The notes below the pieces were generated by a model that worked only from the letters and a program-made list of their open reading frames with translations, had not been told where the DNA came from and ran no database searches. Position numbers and translations under genes: made by a program. 64,000 nt of DNA from NCBI GenBank assembly GCA_964390555.1, contig CAYMJU010000086.1, forward strand, positions 52,792 to 116,791, given 5' to 3'. Below, in pieces: positions 42,311 to 50,759 of the stretch; position 1 is the stretch's first letter; each line of letters opens with the position of its first letter. The stretch is from CAVTWS01 sp964390555. GTDB taxonomy: Bacteria > Actinomycetota > Acidimicrobiia > Acidimicrobiales > SHLQ01.

Positions 42311-42826
42311 ATGGCGCAGGGTCGCGGTGAGTTGGACAGACGTGATTGGCGCGTGGCCGGTGCGTTGATCGAAGGACCCGGCGGGTTGCTGCTCGTCGCC
42401 AACCAGCGGCGCGACGCCAGCATCGACTGGACGCCGCCCGGTGGGGTGATCGATCGCGGCGAGTCGGTGCTCGACGCGCTCGGACGGGAGGTGGCCGAGG
42501 AGACCGGATTGACCGTCGAGACCTGGTCGGCGGCGGTCTACGAGGTGACCGTCGACTTCGGGTCGCGGGGCATGACGCTTCATGTCAGCGCCCACGTCGC
42601 CACGTCATGGAGTGGCAGCCTCGTCGTGGACGACCCCGACGAGATCGTCGTAGACGCCGGCTTCTATTCGGGAGCGGCGGCCCGGGACCGCCTCGGATCG
42701 AGTCCCCGATGGGTGCGCGACCCCGTCGGCGAATGGCTGGACGGCCCGTGGGTCGACCCTCGCTATTTCGGTTTCCGAGTCGACCCGGAAGCGTCGGGTC
42801 CGAGCACCGTCGTGCGCGTGCAATGA
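42311..42826 (+). CDS. NUDIX hydrolase
   Basis: 171 residues with a complete Nudix box GGVIDRGESVLDALGREVAE + ETGL (GX5EX7REVxEExGL) near residues 44-67. Hydrolyses a nucleoside-diphosphate derivative; the substrate is unknown. ATG start with CAGACT 6 nt upstream, a weaker match to the leaderless -10 pattern. Followed by a block of four hairpins before dinB. Confidence 0.87.
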   Translation: MAQGRGELDRRDWRVAGALIEGPGGLLLVANQRRDASIDWTPPGGVIDRGESVLDALGREVAEETGLTVETWSAAVYEVTVDFGSRGMTLHVSAHVATSWSGSLVVDDPDEIVVDAGFYSGAAARDRLGSSPRWVRDPVGEWLDGPWVDPRYFGFRVDPEASGPSTVVRVQ

Positions 42827-42840
42827 TGAGAATCGGGCTC

Positions 42841-42972
42841 ACTCGGTCGCTGCGCTCCCTCCGTTCGCCCGAGTTCCTCCGAAGGTGGCGCCTTCGGCGC
42901 CCGGTCACGGGTCGCCCGACCGGCAAGCCGGATCGGGCGACGGTGGGGGGAACAGGAAGAGCCGTTCCCCCC
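42841..42972. repeat. block of four consecutive hairpins upstream of dinB
   Basis: In order: ACTCGG/CCGAGT (42841-42874), GGCGCC-TTC-GGCGCC (42887-42901), GTCGCCCGA-CCGGC-AA-GCCGG-A-TCGGGCGAC (42911-42941), GGGGGGAAC/GTTCCCCCC (42945-42972). They fill the 217-bp gap between the NUDIX and dinB genes. The first is a termination candidate; the row of different palindromes looks like an intergenic repeat cluster. Confidence 0.75.
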
Positions 42973-43043
42973 ACACCCCCCTCGCTCCCTGCACCCAGTG
43001 CGAGGATTTTCATCCGTCGTGGCGGCCAAAGGCCGTGGACTCT

Positions 43044-44315
43044 GTGACGGGAGCGCCGGCTTCGCGGGTGCGGGGGCGCCAGATCCTGCACGTAGACATG
43101 GACGCGTTCTTCGTGAGCTGCGAGCTGCTGCGGCGACCCGAGCTCCGCGGTCGCCCCGTGATCGTCGGCGGTACGGGGGAGCGGGGCGTGGTTGCCGCGG
43201 CGTCCTACGAGGCCCGCAGCTATGGCGTCCACTCGGCTATGCCATCGGTGCGGGCCCGCCGGCTGTGCCCCGATGCTGTCATCCTCCGGGGCGACCATCG
43301 GTTCTACGGCGAGATCAGCCAGCGGGTGATCGACCTGTTCCGAGAGGTCACGCCGCTCGTGGAGCCGATCTCTCTCGACGAGGCCTTCCTTGACGTGACC
43401 GGTGCCGAGCGTGCGTCGGGTCGGAGTCTCGACATCGGTCGGCGGCTTCGCGAGCAGGTCCTCGAGCGTGAGCACCTCACCTGTTCGGTCGGGGTGGCGC
43501 CGAGCAAGTTCGTGGCCAAGCTCGCGAGTGAGGCGGCCAAGCCCCGCGCGAGCCGAGAGGGCCCGATCGCCGGCTCGGGCGTCCATGTGGTCTTGCCCGA
43601 CTCGGTGCTCGACTTCCTGCATCCGCTGCCCGTCGGCGCCTTGTGGGGGGTGGGGCCCGCCACCCATGCCAAGTTGGACCGCCTCGGGGTGGCGACCATC
43701 GGCGACCTGGCCCGGCTGCCCGAAGACACGCTCGTGCGGGCGGTAGGGAACGCCGCTGGGCGTCATCTTCACCAGTTGGCCCTCGGTATCGACGACCGAC
43801 CGGTGATTCCCGACCAGGTACACAAGTCGATCGGGCACGAGGAGACCTTTGCCCGCGATCTCTTCGATCCCGGCGCCCTCGACGTCGAGCTGGTGCGAAT
43901 GGCCGACGCGGTCGCCGGCCGACTCCGCCACCATCGGCAGGCTGCCCGCACGATCACCGTGAAGGTACGGTTCGGTGACTTCAGCACGATCACCCGGTCC
44001 GAGACGGCAGCATCGCCGGTCGATTCGGGCCTTGGCATCGTCGCCGCGTCGCGGCGCCTGCTCGGCCTCGTCGATCCCGCGGCCGGGGTTCGCCTGCTCG
44101 GCGTCAGCGCATCGAACCTGGTCGACGCAACGGTGCGCCAGCTCAGCTTCGACGATCTCGGCCGGCCGGGCCGGCGAGACGTGGACCAGGCGGTCGACGA
44201 GATTCGGTCCCGGTTCGGCGCCGATGCCATCGGACCGGGCTCGATCGTGCGAGATGGCCGGGTGCGGGTACTGCGCGGCGGCGACCAACAGTGGGGGCCG
44301 GACGCCGAACGATGA
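43044..44315 (+). CDS. dinB: DNA polymerase IV (Y-family)
   Basis: 423 residues. Seen: ILHVDMDAFFVSCELL (metal DxD) near residue 13, YEARSYGVHSAMP near 50, ISLDEAFLDVTG (catalytic DE) near 110, CSVGVAPSKFVAKLASEAAK near 147, little-finger region SIGHEETFARDLFD near 265. Error-prone translesion polymerase. No C-terminal QLSLF-type beta-clamp peptide is clear; RQLSFDDLG near 372 is a candidate. The GTG at 43044 is the best start; the open frame further upstream runs through hairpins. No LexA box was recognised. Confidence 0.9.
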   Translation: MTGAPASRVRGRQILHVDMDAFFVSCELLRRPELRGRPVIVGGTGERGVVAAASYEARSYGVHSAMPSVRARRLCPDAVILRGDHRFYGEISQRVIDLFREVTPLVEPISLDEAFLDVTGAERASGRSLDIGRRLREQVLEREHLTCSVGVAPSKFVAKLASEAAKPRASREGPIAGSGVHVVLPDSVLDFLHPLPVGALWGVGPATHAKLDRLGVATIGDLARLPEDTLVRAVGNAAGRHLHQLALGIDDRPVIPDQVHKSIGHEETFARDLFDPGALDVELVRMADAVAGRLRHHRQAARTITVKVRFGDFSTITRSETAASPVDSGLGIVAASRRLLGLVDPAAGVRLLGVSASNLVDATVRQLSFDDLGRPGRRDVDQAVDEIRSRFGADAIGPGSIVRDGRVRVLRGGDQQWGPDAER

Positions 44316-44328
44316 CATCTCGGGTGCG

Positions 44329-44357
44329 TTGTGATGGCGTGCTCGGTGTGCGACACT
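44329..44357 (+). promoter_or_regulatory. candidate promoter of the DUF3040 gene
   Basis: TTGTGA (44329-44334), 17-bp spacer, GACACT (44352-44357), about 67 bp before the GTG at 44425. Confidence 0.4.
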
Positions 44358-44424
44358 GGCACTGACCAGTCGGCCCTGCCATCGGCGTTGTCCGACCGCC
44401 ACGCAACGAGATGGAGGCGAGGGC

Positions 44425-44808
44425 GTGCCCCTGTCCGAGGACGAGCAGCGCATTCTCAGCGAGATCGAGCAGCGTCTGTACGAATCCGACCCGCGTCTCG
44501 TGCGCGAAGTCGCTTCGACGACCGTGTACACGGGTGCGGTCCGGGGGCTCAAATGGTCCATGTTCGTCTTCGTGATCGGCACGACCGCCATGGTCGTCAC
44601 GCTCCAGATCCACTACATGGTGGCCTTCGTCGGGTTCCTGCTGATGCTCGCCGCGGCGCTCAACTTGGTGCGCAACGCCCAGCGGCTCGGCCGGGTAGGT
44701 ATGCAGCAGCTGACGCACCGGCTCCACGCCGGGGGTCTGCGCGACGTGTTCGGCACCACCGGGCAGCGCTTCCGCGATCGCGGTAACCAGGGCGACGCCG
44801 ACAACTGA
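44425..44808 (+). CDS. DUF3040 membrane protein
   Basis: 127 residues: LSEDEQRILSEIEQRLYESD at the N-terminus is the DUF3040 signature, followed by two adjacent membrane spans (KWSMFVFVIGTTAMVVTL and MVAFVGFLLMLAAALNLVRN) and a basic C-terminal tail. Actinobacteria-specific family of unknown function. GTG start with GGAGGCGAGG upstream. Convergent with the transglutaminase operon, 19 bp apart. Confidence 0.85.
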   Translation: MPLSEDEQRILSEIEQRLYESDPRLVREVASTTVYTGAVRGLKWSMFVFVIGTTAMVVTLQIHYMVAFVGFLLMLAAALNLVRNAQRLGRVGMQQLTHRLHAGGLRDVFGTTGQRFRDRGNQGDADN

Positions 44809-44827
44809 GAACGTGCGCCACTGTAGG

Positions 44828-47077
44828 TCAGTCGATCCCGGGACGATGGCGTGGCTGGCGCGACCGCGCCGGGACGATCAGCGACCGGGCTCGTGACCGG
44901 CGTGACGCGCGGTCGACCAAGGTGTGCACGAGGGTGTCGCTCAGCGTGCAGGCATCGGCGACGATCTCGTCACTCGGGCGCCGGTGGGAGTAGCGGGCCC
45001 GGGTGGCATGGGCGGCGAGCCGGCGCAGATGTGGCGCTGTCGACCCCAATCGTCGTTCGATCCTTGTCGAGTACTCGATCGGGGTCTCGGCGTCGTCGGG
45101 GGCCAAGTCGACCAAGGCGGCGGCCTCGCAGAACTCGATCCACGCCACCTCGATCCGCTCGGCCGGCTGGGTCGCCCGGCGCCGGCGCGAATTGTGCCGC
45201 CACCACGTGAACGCCGCCAACGCCACGACCGTCCCGAGCGTCACCGCCACGGCGACGGCGAGACGCCGAGGCCAAGGCGTCGCTGACCCCGAATCGGAGT
45301 CGGCGGTCGCCGCCCCCGCGCCGGCGTCGGGCACCACTTCGACCGGCCGGACCGTTGTCGCTGTGGAATCGCCGTCGAGCGCGGTGGTGGTGGTGGTTGG
45401 GACGGGTGCGAGTGTCGGCGTGGCCTGCTGCTCGCGCACGCCGGTGTAACCCTCGTCGCCGGGGGCGCCCCGATTCGGGGTGGGCTCGAACCGGACCCAC
45501 CCGGCGCCGGCGATCCACACCTCGGGCCAGGCGTGGGCGTGGACGCCGCGGACCCGGTACACATCGCTCGCAGCGTCGTAGTCGCCGGGCGTGAAGCCGA
45601 CCGCGACTCTCGACGGGAGCCCGACGACGCGGGCGAAGGCCGCGAACGTGCCCGCGAACTGCTCGCAGTATCCGGAGCGGACGTCGAAGACGAAGTCCTC
45701 CATCCGACCGATGCCTTGACCTTTCGCGACGTCGAGGTCGTATTCGAAGCCCTCGCGGAAGTAGCTCTGCAACAACAAGGACTGGGCGTAGGGCTGGGTC
45801 TCGCTGCCGACGATGCGTCGGGCCTCGGCGGCCAAGGCGGGGCTGAAGGCGGCCGGCAGGGCCAACTCGGTCGCGAAGACGAGCGGGTCGGCGGGAGCGG
45901 CCGCCCGGAGCAGATCCGGGTCGCGCCGGGGCACCGCCGACTCGACCGTGTAAGCAAGGCCGCCGGTCGCGGTGCCGCGCGGTACGACGAAGGTCGACAG
46001 GCCGGCGTGATAGTCGAGCTGGGCGCCGCTGGTGTCGACGATGCGGCGGGGCTCGTACGCGGCGGGCATCCAGACCGAGTCCAGGGCCTGGATCGCGAAT
46101 TGCTGGGTGACCACGTCGGTGACCGTGCCGACCGGGACGTTGCTCGGAAGCGTCCCGCCGACCTCCTCGAAGTCGGCACGCAGTCCCCACGTCGCGCCGT
46201 CGAAGGCATCCAGACTGATGATGCGCCAGTAGTCGCGCTGGGCGGAGCGGACGGTGAACACTTCGGTGTCGGCCAGGTCGACGAGTCGCGACTGGATCTG
46301 CACTAGTGGGCTGATCGTCACCCGCGTGCCGTCACCGCCCTCGCCGAGGTGAGCGATGTCGACCAGGGCTTCGCTGCGGGCGCCGGGCAACATTGGACCG
46401 ATGAGCAAGCCGAAACCGCTGATCGCTGCGACCGCGACGACGCCGTCACGAACGAGCACGGCTCGGCCCCGCCGGGCCGTCCCCGCGAGCCAACTGCCGG
46501 TCGCGTCGCGGCGGTCGATCTGAGCGGCGACGAAGAAGACGAGCACGGCAGGAAGCCACACAGCTATCGCGGTCTCGCGGAACGGGCCGCGTGACATCAC
46601 GGCGCCGAAGCCGAACATGACCGTCGACGGCAGTACCGCCTCGAGAGGCGACCGGAGTCGCAACGCCGCCCAATCGCTGAGGAAGGCGATCAGCCAGAAA
46701 CCGACGGCCGCCGAGATGACGTACCCGTCGAGCGGTTCGGCCGGGGCCCGGATCGAGCCGAACGTCGACCAGGCGACGTCGAGGTCGGCGCGCACCGCGT
46801 CGATGGTGTCACCGGTCGGCAGGCCTACCACGGTGGACGATCGATGAAACGCCAGACCGATGGTGATGACGAGCATCGGGAGCGAGGCCAGCGCCGCAAC
46901 CGGGAGCGGCCATCGAAGCCGGCGCATAGCTGCGCTCGTTACGTGACCGACGACGCTGACGACAAGTAGCGGTTCGAACCACGTCCACCCGTCGAGCAGG
47001 CGGCGGCACCCGACGACGGTGGCCAGCGTCAACGCGATGAGCGTCAGTTCGCGGGCGATCAGGCGAGGCGCGGTCAC
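44828..47077 (-). CDS. TgpA-family membrane transglutaminase-like protein
   Basis: 749 residues. N-terminal set of about five to six membrane spans (for example LTLIALTLATVVGCRRLLDG, LPVAALASLPMLVITIGLAF), a periplasmic transglutaminase core with the catalytic Cys in RSGYCEQFAGTFAAFARV near residue 469 and His in GVHAHAWPEVWI near 510, a Thr-rich linker (TTTTTALDGDSTATTV), a further TM AVAVTLGTVVALAAFTWW, and a cytoplasmic C-terminal DUF4129-like part. Usually encoded with DUF58 and MoxR, as here. GTG start overlaps the DUF58 stop (GTGA). Substrate unknown; envelope protein crosslinking or proteolysis is possible. Confidence 0.88.
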   Translation of the reverse strand: MTAPRLIARELTLIALTLATVVGCRRLLDGWTWFEPLLVVSVVGHVTSAAMRRLRWPLPVAALASLPMLVITIGLAFHRSSTVVGLPTGDTIDAVRADLDVAWSTFGSIRAPAEPLDGYVISAAVGFWLIAFLSDWAALRLRSPLEAVLPSTVMFGFGAVMSRGPFRETAIAVWLPAVLVFFVAAQIDRRDATGSWLAGTARRGRAVLVRDGVVAVAAISGFGLLIGPMLPGARSEALVDIAHLGEGGDGTRVTISPLVQIQSRLVDLADTEVFTVRSAQRDYWRIISLDAFDGATWGLRADFEEVGGTLPSNVPVGTVTDVVTQQFAIQALDSVWMPAAYEPRRIVDTSGAQLDYHAGLSTFVVPRGTATGGLAYTVESAVPRRDPDLLRAAAPADPLVFATELALPAAFSPALAAEARRIVGSETQPYAQSLLLQSYFREGFEYDLDVAKGQGIGRMEDFVFDVRSGYCEQFAGTFAAFARVVGLPSRVAVGFTPGDYDAASDVYRVRGVHAHAWPEVWIAGAGWVRFEPTPNRGAPGDEGYTGVREQQATPTLAPVPTTTTTALDGDSTATTVRPVEVVPDAGAGAATADSDSGSATPWPRRLAVAVAVTLGTVVALAAFTWWRHNSRRRRATQPAERIEVAWIEFCEAAALVDLAPDDAETPIEYSTRIERRLGSTAPHLRRLAAHATRARYSHRRPSDEIVADACTLSDTLVHTLVDRASRRSRARSLIVPARSRQPRHRPGID

Positions 47078-48315
47078 GAGCCGACCGCTTGCGTGTGTCC
47101 GAACGCGCCGCGCCTGATCGAACCGCCGGAGCTGGCGGCCGCCCACAATGCCGGAAAGGTGCCTGGCGCCACTACGTCGATGATCAGCGCGCCACCGGCC
47201 GCACCGGGGGCCGCCGCCGGCCCTTCGAAGCCACTGAGCCCGGTGGTGTCGTCGTACGCGGAAGGATGCAGCGCGACCCATGTGATGTCGCCGTCGAGCG
47301 CGTGCTCGCCGGTGAGGATTCGCCGGGCGCCGGCGTCAGCGGCCGACACGATCACGACAGCGGCCCGCACCCGTTCCTGACCGAGTTGGCCCAGGGCGGC
47401 ATCGAAGTCCGGTGCCGGGGTCGGCGCCATCAGTGCCAGACGCTCGAGCAGCGCGAGGAGGTGGTCAGTCGATGTGCCGTAGCCGGTGTCGCTTCCCGAT
47501 GCGGTCATCAACCGGATCTCGTCACCTCGCTGGTGGGCGGCCAGCAGGACCGATCCGGCAGCGCTCGCCGCCAGGTCCAGACCGCGAGCACCGAGCGGCT
47601 CGGCCCGGTCGTCGATGATCACGATGGCTCGGCTGGTGGTCGGGTGGTGCGCCTGGCGCACGATCAGGTCGTCGTGGCGGGCCGAGGACGGCCAGTGGAT
47701 CCGTCGTGGGTCGTCGCCGGGGACGTAGCCACGTAGGGCGTAGACGTCGTCGCCGGTTCGTCCGAGGGCGTCGGGCCGGATGGGGGAGGGGGTGGCGCCG
47801 ACGCCGCGAGATCGCGGTCCGACTCCAAGACGCAGGAGCGTCGGGTAAACGAGAACGCGGCGGCGCTCTCGGTATGTCGAGGTTCGGCGCACCAGGCCGA
47901 ACGGGTCCGACCAGCCGATGGTGAGCGGCCCGACCCATATCTCGCCTCGACGTTCGGCGGTCACGCGGTAACGAACGTTGCCCATCTCGCCCGGCGCCAG
48001 GGGTGCGATCAAGACGCTGGCCCCGGCGGTCGTCGTGACGTCATCGACGACGTCGATGACCGCACTACGGCGGCGGCCACGGTTGGTGAAGTGCAGCTCG
48101 ATCCAGCAGTCGTCGCCGACGTGGATCCGATCGGGGCGAACCAGCCGGGCCATCTCGATTCGTGGCGTCGAAGCGGAAACCCACGCCAGCGCGAGCCCGA
48201 GCACGGCTAGCGAGGCGACGCCGAGGATGTAGAGCTCGAGGGCGCCGACGATCCGCGCGAGCACGACGCATCCCGCGCCGATGATGAACGCGGCGACCCC
48301 GGCCCGGGTCGGCAC
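47074..48315 (-). CDS. DUF58-domain protein
   Basis: 413 residues. Two N-terminal membrane spans (AAFIIGAGCVVLARIVGALE and YILGVASLAVLGLALAWVSA), a beta-rich middle (LHFTNRGRRRSAVIDVVDD), then the DUF58 motif DDVYALRGYVPGDDPRRIHW near residue 193 leading into a von Willebrand A-like fold (AIVIIDDRAEPL). Middle gene of the MoxR-DUF58-TgpA operon; the family often acts with MoxR ATPases in envelope maturation. Starts 1 bp after the moxR stop. Confidence 0.88.
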   Translation of the reverse strand: MPTRAGVAAFIIGAGCVVLARIVGALELYILGVASLAVLGLALAWVSASTPRIEMARLVRPDRIHVGDDCWIELHFTNRGRRRSAVIDVVDDVTTTAGASVLIAPLAPGEMGNVRYRVTAERRGEIWVGPLTIGWSDPFGLVRRTSTYRERRRVLVYPTLLRLGVGPRSRGVGATPSPIRPDALGRTGDDVYALRGYVPGDDPRRIHWPSSARHDDLIVRQAHHPTTSRAIVIIDDRAEPLGARGLDLAASAAGSVLLAAHQRGDEIRLMTASGSDTGYGTSTDHLLALLERLALMAPTPAPDFDAALGQLGQERVRAAVVIVSAADAGARRILTGEHALDGDITWVALHPSAYDDTTGLSGFEGPAAAPGAAGGALIIDVVAPGTFPALWAAASSGGSIRRGAFGHTQAVGS

Positions 48316-48316
48316 C

Positions 48317-49303
48317 TCAGGGAAGTTCCCGACTCGGGACCGGCTGGCTGCGCAACAAGTCGGCTATGACCGAGTCGGTGTCGACCCCACGCAACCGGGC
48401 GTCGGGCGTGAGCACGAGACGATGGGCCAGCACTGCCGGTGCCAAGGTCTTGATGTCGTCTGGGACGACGTAGTCGCGCCCTTCCGATGCGGCCTTTGCC
48501 TGTGACGCTCGCTGGAGGTTCAGCAGCGCTCTCGGCGACGCCCCGAGCCTCAGGGCCTGGTGGCGACGGGTGCTATCGGCCAGCTCGACGAGGTAGTGGC
48601 GCAACGCCGGCGCGACGAAGACCGAACGGGTGAGCTGGGCCAGCCGTCCCAGCTCGGTGGATCCGATCACCGGCCGGAGGGCGGCGACCGGTTGTGCCGC
48701 CCCGTGCGTCTCGAGAATGTCGAGTTCGGTGGCGCGGTCGGGGTAGCCGATGCTGACCCGGAGGAGGAAGCGGTCGAGTTGGCTCTCCGGAAGGGGGAAC
48801 GTGCCTTCGTGCTCGAGTGGGTTCTGGGTGGCCAGAACCATGAAGGGGTTGGCGAGCACGTAGGTGGTCCCGTCGACGGTCACCTGGCGTTCGGCCATCG
48901 CCTCGAGCAGCGCCGATTGGGTCTTCGGGGATGCCCGATTCAGTTCGTCGGCGAGCACGATGTTCGAGAAGATCGGCCCGGGCCGGAACTCGAACTCGCC
49001 CGTTCCCCGGTTCCATATGCTCATGCCCACGACGTCGTTGGGGAGCAGGTCGGGGGTGAACTGCACCCGTCCGAACGATCCGTCGACCGACGACGCCAGG
49101 GCCTTGGCCAGGCTCGTCTTGCCGACGCCGGGAGCGTCCTCGACGAGGATGTGGCCCTCGCTCAAGAGGCCGAGTACAACCATCCGCACCGCCCGGGCCT
49201 TGCCGCGGATGACCCGCTCGATGTTGGCGCAGACGGCGTCGACCGCGGCGACCACGGCGTCGAGCTGGAGAGGGGCCTCGGTCCCTGCGATGTCTGGACT
49301 CAC
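48317..49303 (-). CDS. MoxR-family AAA+ ATPase
   Basis: 328 residues. Seen: VIRGKARAVRMVVLGLLSEG near residue 27, Walker A VEDAPGVGKTSLAKAL near 52, DLLPNDVVGMSIWN, Walker B IVLADELNRASPKTQSALLE near 114, sensor 1 VLATQNPLEHEGTFPLPESQ near 153, C-terminal lid. Chaperone-type ATPase acting on the neighbouring DUF58 protein. GTG start at 49303 with GAGGAG 11-16 nt upstream; longer in-frame starts reach into low-quality sequence. Confidence 0.9.
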   Translation of the reverse strand: MSPDIAGTEAPLQLDAVVAAVDAVCANIERVIRGKARAVRMVVLGLLSEGHILVEDAPGVGKTSLAKALASSVDGSFGRVQFTPDLLPNDVVGMSIWNRGTGEFEFRPGPIFSNIVLADELNRASPKTQSALLEAMAERQVTVDGTTYVLANPFMVLATQNPLEHEGTFPLPESQLDRFLLRVSIGYPDRATELDILETHGAAQPVAALRPVIGSTELGRLAQLTRSVFVAPALRHYLVELADSTRRHQALRLGASPRALLNLQRASQAKAASEGRDYVVPDDIKTLAPAVLAHRLVLTPDARLRGVDTDSVIADLLRSQPVPSRELP

Positions 49304-49518
49304 GGTGGGTCGGTCTCCTCGTCGTTTGGGGTCGGGGTCGTGCCGGGGTCGGGATCGCCGCGGTACACCGCGCTGCGACTTGTCGTGCATGCGCCCGCCG
49401 GGGGTGGGCGGATCGTAGGGGATGAGGCCCGACGCTGCACCGCGGAGGTCCGGGGTGTCGATCGTCACGCTCCAGCAGTGTCGCGGAGGCTGCGGAGCTC
49501 AGCGGACGCCGAAGGGAT

Positions 49519-49537
49519 CTGGGGGCGCAGCCCCCAG
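49519..49537. repeat. hairpin, second copy of dispersed repeat
   Basis: CTGGGGGC-GCA-GCCCCCAG, same stem as 22992-23012, with flanking similarity (GACGCCGAAGGGAT here, GATGCCGATGGGGT there). It lies in the moxR-ROK divergent spacer, upstream of the ROK -10 box. Confidence 0.7.
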
Positions 49538-49551
49538 CGAGAACGAGGGCC

Positions 49552-49557
49552 TAGTCT
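49552..49557 (+). promoter_or_regulatory. candidate -10 box (TAGTCT), leaderless
   Basis: TAGTCT ends 7 nt before the GTG at 49565; the same hexamer is used at 29417. Confidence 0.5.
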
Positions 49558-49564
49558 CGGAGGG

Positions 49565-50437
49565 GTGTGTGCGGTGCTGGCTGTCGACATCGGGGGAACG
49601 AAGTTGGCCGCGGCACTGATCGGTGAGGACGGGTCGGTCGATCACAGGCGCAGCGTGGCAACCGCGGGCGACGACGGGGACGCCGTGTTCGGCGCGCTGG
49701 CGGGGCTGATCGCGGAGGTGATGATCGGCGTGGCCACCGAGGTCGCCGCGGTCGGCGTGGGGACGGGCGGCCCGATGACCCCGGCCGGCGAAGCTGTCTC
49801 ACCCCTCAACATTCCGCAATGGAGGGACTTCCCGTTGCGGCGGCGGCTCGGTGAGCTGATCGGGCTTCCGGTCTTCGTCGACAACGACGCCAAGGCATTG
49901 GCGCTCGGTGAAGGATGGTGGGGCGCGGCGGCGGAGGTCGATGATTTCCTCGCCATGGTCGTTTCTACCGGAGTCGGGGGCGGCCTCGTGGTCGACGGTC
50001 GCTTGCTCGACGGGGCGCGGTACAACGCCGGCCACGTGGGTCACATGATCGCCGTCGCCGACGGCCAGCCGTGTACGTGCGGTGCCCGAGGCTGCCTCGA
50101 GGCTGAGATCTCGGGATCGAGCATCGAGCGGACTACGGGTCGACCCGCGGCTGAGGCCGACTACGCCGTCCGGATCCGGGCGGGCACTCTCCTCGGCCGG
50201 GTCGCGGGCTCGGTCGCCAACCTGCTCGACCTGGAGTTGGCGGTCGTCGCCGGGTCGGTGGCGCTGGGCTTCGGAGATCCGTTCTTCGCCGCCGCCCAGG
50301 CCGAGATAGACCGGGTGTGTCGCATCGGGTTCTCGCGCGGCTTTCGCATCGTGCCGGCCGGGCTCGGCGACCGAGGGCCCCTCGTCGGCGCCGGTGCCGT
50401 CGCGTGGCGCGGCCTCGGTTTCGGGAGGTTCGCATGA
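49565..50437 (+). CDS. ROK-family sugar kinase (glucokinase-like)
   Basis: 290 residues. Seen: VLAVDIGGTKLAAALIGEDG at the N-terminus (phosphate 1), GVGTGGPMTP near residue 66, VFVDNDAKALALGEGWWG (catalytic Asp) near 100, STGVGGGLVVDG near 136, and the zinc motif CTCGARGCLEAE near 177. Phosphorylates glucose or a related hexose with ATP. The early start leaves only 5-6 residues before DIGGTK, which supports the GTG at 49565. Leaderless-type TAGTCT box upstream. Confidence 0.88.
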   Translation: MCAVLAVDIGGTKLAAALIGEDGSVDHRRSVATAGDDGDAVFGALAGLIAEVMIGVATEVAAVGVGTGGPMTPAGEAVSPLNIPQWRDFPLRRRLGELIGLPVFVDNDAKALALGEGWWGAAAEVDDFLAMVVSTGVGGGLVVDGRLLDGARYNAGHVGHMIAVADGQPCTCGARGCLEAEISGSSIERTTGRPAAEADYAVRIRAGTLLGRVAGSVANLLDLELAVVAGSVALGFGDPFFAAAQAEIDRVCRIGFSRGFRIVPAGLGDRGPLVGAGAVAWRGLGFGRFA

Positions 50438-50486
50438 GCGAAGCGAAATGCGAGGCTGGGCGTAGCGGCAAGCGGAAGACGATCCT

Positions 50487-50759
50487 GTGAGAGGTGAGCC
50501 GCAACCGTCGACAGTGGGGTGGCTGGTGGTCGCCTCGGGGGCGGTGATCGTCCGACCTCGGCTCTGGGTCACGGCGTTGCGCCAGGTGCGGCGAATGGCG
50601 CCGCGCGGGTGGTATCGGCGTCCGCCGTTCGTGCCGGTTCCCGATCGCGCTTGGCTGGCGTTCAGGCTGACGACCATGTACGGCGACGCGTCGCACCGAC
50701 CCGACGCACATGCGATCGTCGCGTGGCTGGAATGGGCCCGGCGGATCGACCGCCGTTGA
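50487..50759 (+). CDS. small conserved-looking basic protein
   Basis: 90 residues, not recognised. Begins with a hydrophobic stretch TVGWLVVASGAVIVRPRLWV, then is basic and Trp/Arg-rich (QVRRMAPRGWYRRPPFVPVP, AWLEWARRIDRR). It overlaps the next gene by 28 nt and has codon use like its neighbours, which supports a real gene. Possibly membrane-associated. Confidence 0.6.
   Translation: MRGEPQPSTVGWLVVASGAVIVRPRLWVTALRQVRRMAPRGWYRRPPFVPVPDRAWLAFRLTTMYGDASHRPDAHAIVAWLEWARRIDRR

Noticed and set aside
42885..43043. Longer N-terminus for dinB
   Set aside because: The extension would translate hairpin DNA; the family starts close to the HVDMDAFF motif.
42585..44600. 671-residue antisense frame over the NUDIX and dinB genes
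   Set aside because: Opposite to a complete DNA polymerase IV gene and runs through the hairpin block; not coding.
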